Shown: positions 62,349-64,000 of the stretch, piece by piece
Position numbering within the stretch: the first letter of the stretch is position 1
Layout: each line of letters opens with the position of its first letter
Assembly (NCBI RefSeq): GCF_003121295.1
Contig: NZ_PHNC01000016.1
Span: forward strand, 1-64,000
Source of the DNA: Streptomyces orinoci
Lineage (GTDB): Bacteria > Actinomycetota > Actinomycetes > Streptomycetales > Streptomycetaceae
Direction: 5' to 3'
DNA length: 64,000 nucleotides
Made by a program: the position numbers and the translations under genes
Notes under the pieces: model-generated
Database searches by the model: none
Seen by the model: only the letters and a program-made list of their open reading frames with translations
What the model was told of the DNA's origin: nothing

Positions 62349-64000
62349 ATGGCCGACCCGCTTCTGTTCAACCCCCGCACCTATGACCCCGCGCACTTCG
62401 ACCCCGAGACCCGCCGGCTGCTGCGCGCCACCGTGGACTGGTTCGAGACCCGCGGCAAGCGCAAGCTGATCGAGGACTACCGCTCCCGCGCCTGGCTGGC
62501 CGACTTCCTGGAATTCTCCGCCAAGGAGGGTCTGTTCGCGACCTTCCTGACCCCCGCCGCCGCGGCCGGAGACGCCCCGGACAAGCGCTGGGACACCGCC
62601 CGTATCGCCGCCCTCAACGAGATATTCGGCTTCTACGGGCTGGACTACTGGTACGCCTGGCAGGTCACCATTCTCGGCCTGGGCCCGGTATGGCAGAGCG
62701 AGAACGCCGCCGCCCGCGCCCGCGCCGCCCAACTGCTGGAGCAGGGCGAGGTATTCGCCTTCGGCCTGTCGGAGAAGACCCACGGCGCCGACATCTACTC
62801 CACCGACATGCTGCTGGAGCCCGACGGCGAGGGCGGCTTCCGGGCCACCGGATCCAAGTTCTACATCGGCAATGGCAACGCCGCCGGACTGGTCTCCGTC
62901 TTCGGCCGCCGCACCGACATCGAGGGCCCCGACGGCTATGTCTTCTTCGCCGCCGACAGCCGCCATGAGGCGTACCACCTGGTGAAGAACGTGGTGGACT
63001 CCGCCAAGTACGTCAGCGAGTTCCGGCTGGAGAACTACCCGGTCGCCGCCGGGGACATCCTGCACACCGGCCGCGGCGCGTTCGATGCCGCGCTGAACAC
63101 CGTCAATGTGGGCAAGTTCAACCTCTGCACCGCCTCCATCGGCATCTGCGAACACGCCATGTACGAGGCCGTCACCCACGCCCACAACCGCATCCTCTAC
63201 GGCCGCCCCGTCACCGCCTTCCCCCATGTCCGCCGGGAACTGACCGACGCCTATGTCCGCCTGGCCGGCATGAAGCTGTTCAGCGACCGCGCCGTTGACT
63301 ACTTCCGCACCGCAGGCCCCGAGGACCGCCGGTACCTGCTCTTCAACCCCATGACCAAGATGAAGGTGACCACCGAGGGCGAGAAGGTCATCGACCTGAT
63401 GTGGGATGTGATCGCCGCCAAGGGCTTTGAGAAGGACACCTACTTCGCCCAGGCCGCCGCCGAGATCCGCGGCCTGCCCAAGCTGGAGGGCACGGTCCAT
63501 GTCAACCTGGCGCTGATCCTGAAGTTCATGCGCAACCACCTGCTGGCGCCCGTCGATTACCCGCCGGTGCCGACCCGGCTGGACGCGGCCGATGACACCT
63601 TCCTCTTCCGGCAGGGACCGGCCCGCGGCCTGGGCTCGGTGCGCTTCCACGACTGGCGCGCCGCCTTCGACGGCTACGCCCACCTGGCCAATGTGGCCCG
63701 CTTCCGCGAACAGGCCGACGTCCTCTGCGAGTTCGTCACCACCGCCGCGCCCGGCGAGGAGCAGAGCCGGGACCTGGACCTGCTGCTGGCCGTCGGCCAG
63801 CTCTTCGCCCTGGTGGTGCACGGCCAGCTGATCCTGGAGCAGGCCGCCCTGACCGGGACCGACGAGGATGTGCTGGACGAGCTCTTCGCCGTCCTGGTCC
63901 GCGACTTCTCCGCCTACGCGGTCGAACTGCACGGCAAGGACTCCGCCACCGAGGAGCAGCAGAGCTGGGCCCTGGGCGCGGTCCGCCGCCCGGTGGTGGA
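62349..64000 (+). CDS. acyl-CoA dehydrogenase family protein, 3' truncated by window edge
   Basis: The frame opens at an ATG with GGAAAGG upstream and stays open to the window end (550 codons). The protein begins MADPLLFNPRTYDP. The middle has FGLSEKTHGADIYST and GSKFYIGNGNAAG, the flavin/substrate segment of acyl-CoA dehydrogenases. A C-terminal helical bundle follows (VGKFNLCTASIGICEHAMYE, GRPVTAFPHVRRELTDAYVRL, VIDLMWDVIAAKG). It would oxidise an acyl-CoA to its 2-enoyl form with FAD. The length exceeds the roughly 380 residues of classic ACADs, as in large FadE-type members. Chain-length specificity is unknown. It follows padR and may be under its control. Confidence 0.88.
   Translation, partial: MADPLLFNPRTYDPAHFDPETRRLLRATVDWFETRGKRKLIEDYRSRAWLADFLEFSAKEGLFATFLTPAAAAGDAPDKRWDTARIAALNEIFGFYGLDYWYAWQVTILGLGPVWQSENAAARARAAQLLEQGEVFAFGLSEKTHGADIYSTDMLLEPDGEGGFRATGSKFYIGNGNAAGLVSVFGRRTDIEGPDGYVFFAADSRHEAYHLVKNVVDSAKYVSEFRLENYPVAAGDILHTGRGAFDAALNTVNVGKFNLCTASIGICEHAMYEAVTHAHNRILYGRPVTAFPHVRRELTDAYVRLAGMKLFSDRAVDYFRTAGPEDRRYLLFNPMTKMKVTTEGEKVIDLMWDVIAAKGFEKDTYFAQAAAEIRGLPKLEGTVHVNLALILKFMRNHLLAPVDYPPVPTRLDAADDTFLFRQGPARGLGSVRFHDWRAAFDGYAHLANVARFREQADVLCEFVTTAAPGEEQSRDLDLLLAVGQLFALVVHGQLILEQAALTGTDEDVLDELFAVLVRDFSAYAVELHGKDSATEEQQSWALGAVRRPVV

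Overview
The window looks like actinomycete DNA, most likely Streptomyces. It is very GC-rich with strong third-position GC, uses GTG/TTG starts, carries two LAL-type LuxR giants (one with a rare TTA codon) and is dominated by modular type I polyketide synthase (PKS) genes. No rRNA, tRNA, CRISPR array or transposase was recognised.

Positions 1-37755 hold the 3' end of a modular PKS assembly line in three consecutive same-strand genes. PKS1 enters from outside the window (modules A-D), PKS2 carries modules E-F and PKS3 carries module G plus a thioesterase. All seven visible modules are KS-AT-DH-KR-ACP. Six ATs carry the malonyl-type HAFH motif; the last carries AAGH in a GHSQGE-type AT, suggesting a branched extender. 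Colinearity predicts a long conjugated polyene directly attached to the carboxyl end, with a C2 branch. The modules are extensively homogenised: several blocks of 0.4-1.1 kb recur almost unchanged.

Positions 37894-48658 hold probable accessory genes: two small DUF1453-like membrane proteins, a macrolide-type glycosyltransferase, two LuxR/LAL activators, a type II thioesterase and a GalE-like epimerase. The leftward block (type II TE, then LuxR 2, then LuxR 1) and the rightward block (membrane protein, galE) diverge from a 620-bp intergenic region containing TAGGGG repeats and an inverted repeat.

Positions 48796-54841 look like mixed chromosomal genes: a 61-residue secreted peptide with RVHF repeats, an MscS channel, a MocR regulator divergent from DoxX and cupin genes, a secreted trypsin-like protease and a cis-prenyl transferase.

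Positions 54849-61259 are a second, independent locus on the minus strand: a double-glycine precursor peptide without cysteine, followed by three strong hairpins and a complete NHLM-type export system (HlyD-like adaptor, C39 peptidase-ABC, second ABC protein). No modifying enzyme is visible. A PadR regulator with a palindrome just upstream of its start, and an acyl-CoA dehydrogenase running off the window, follow on the plus strand.
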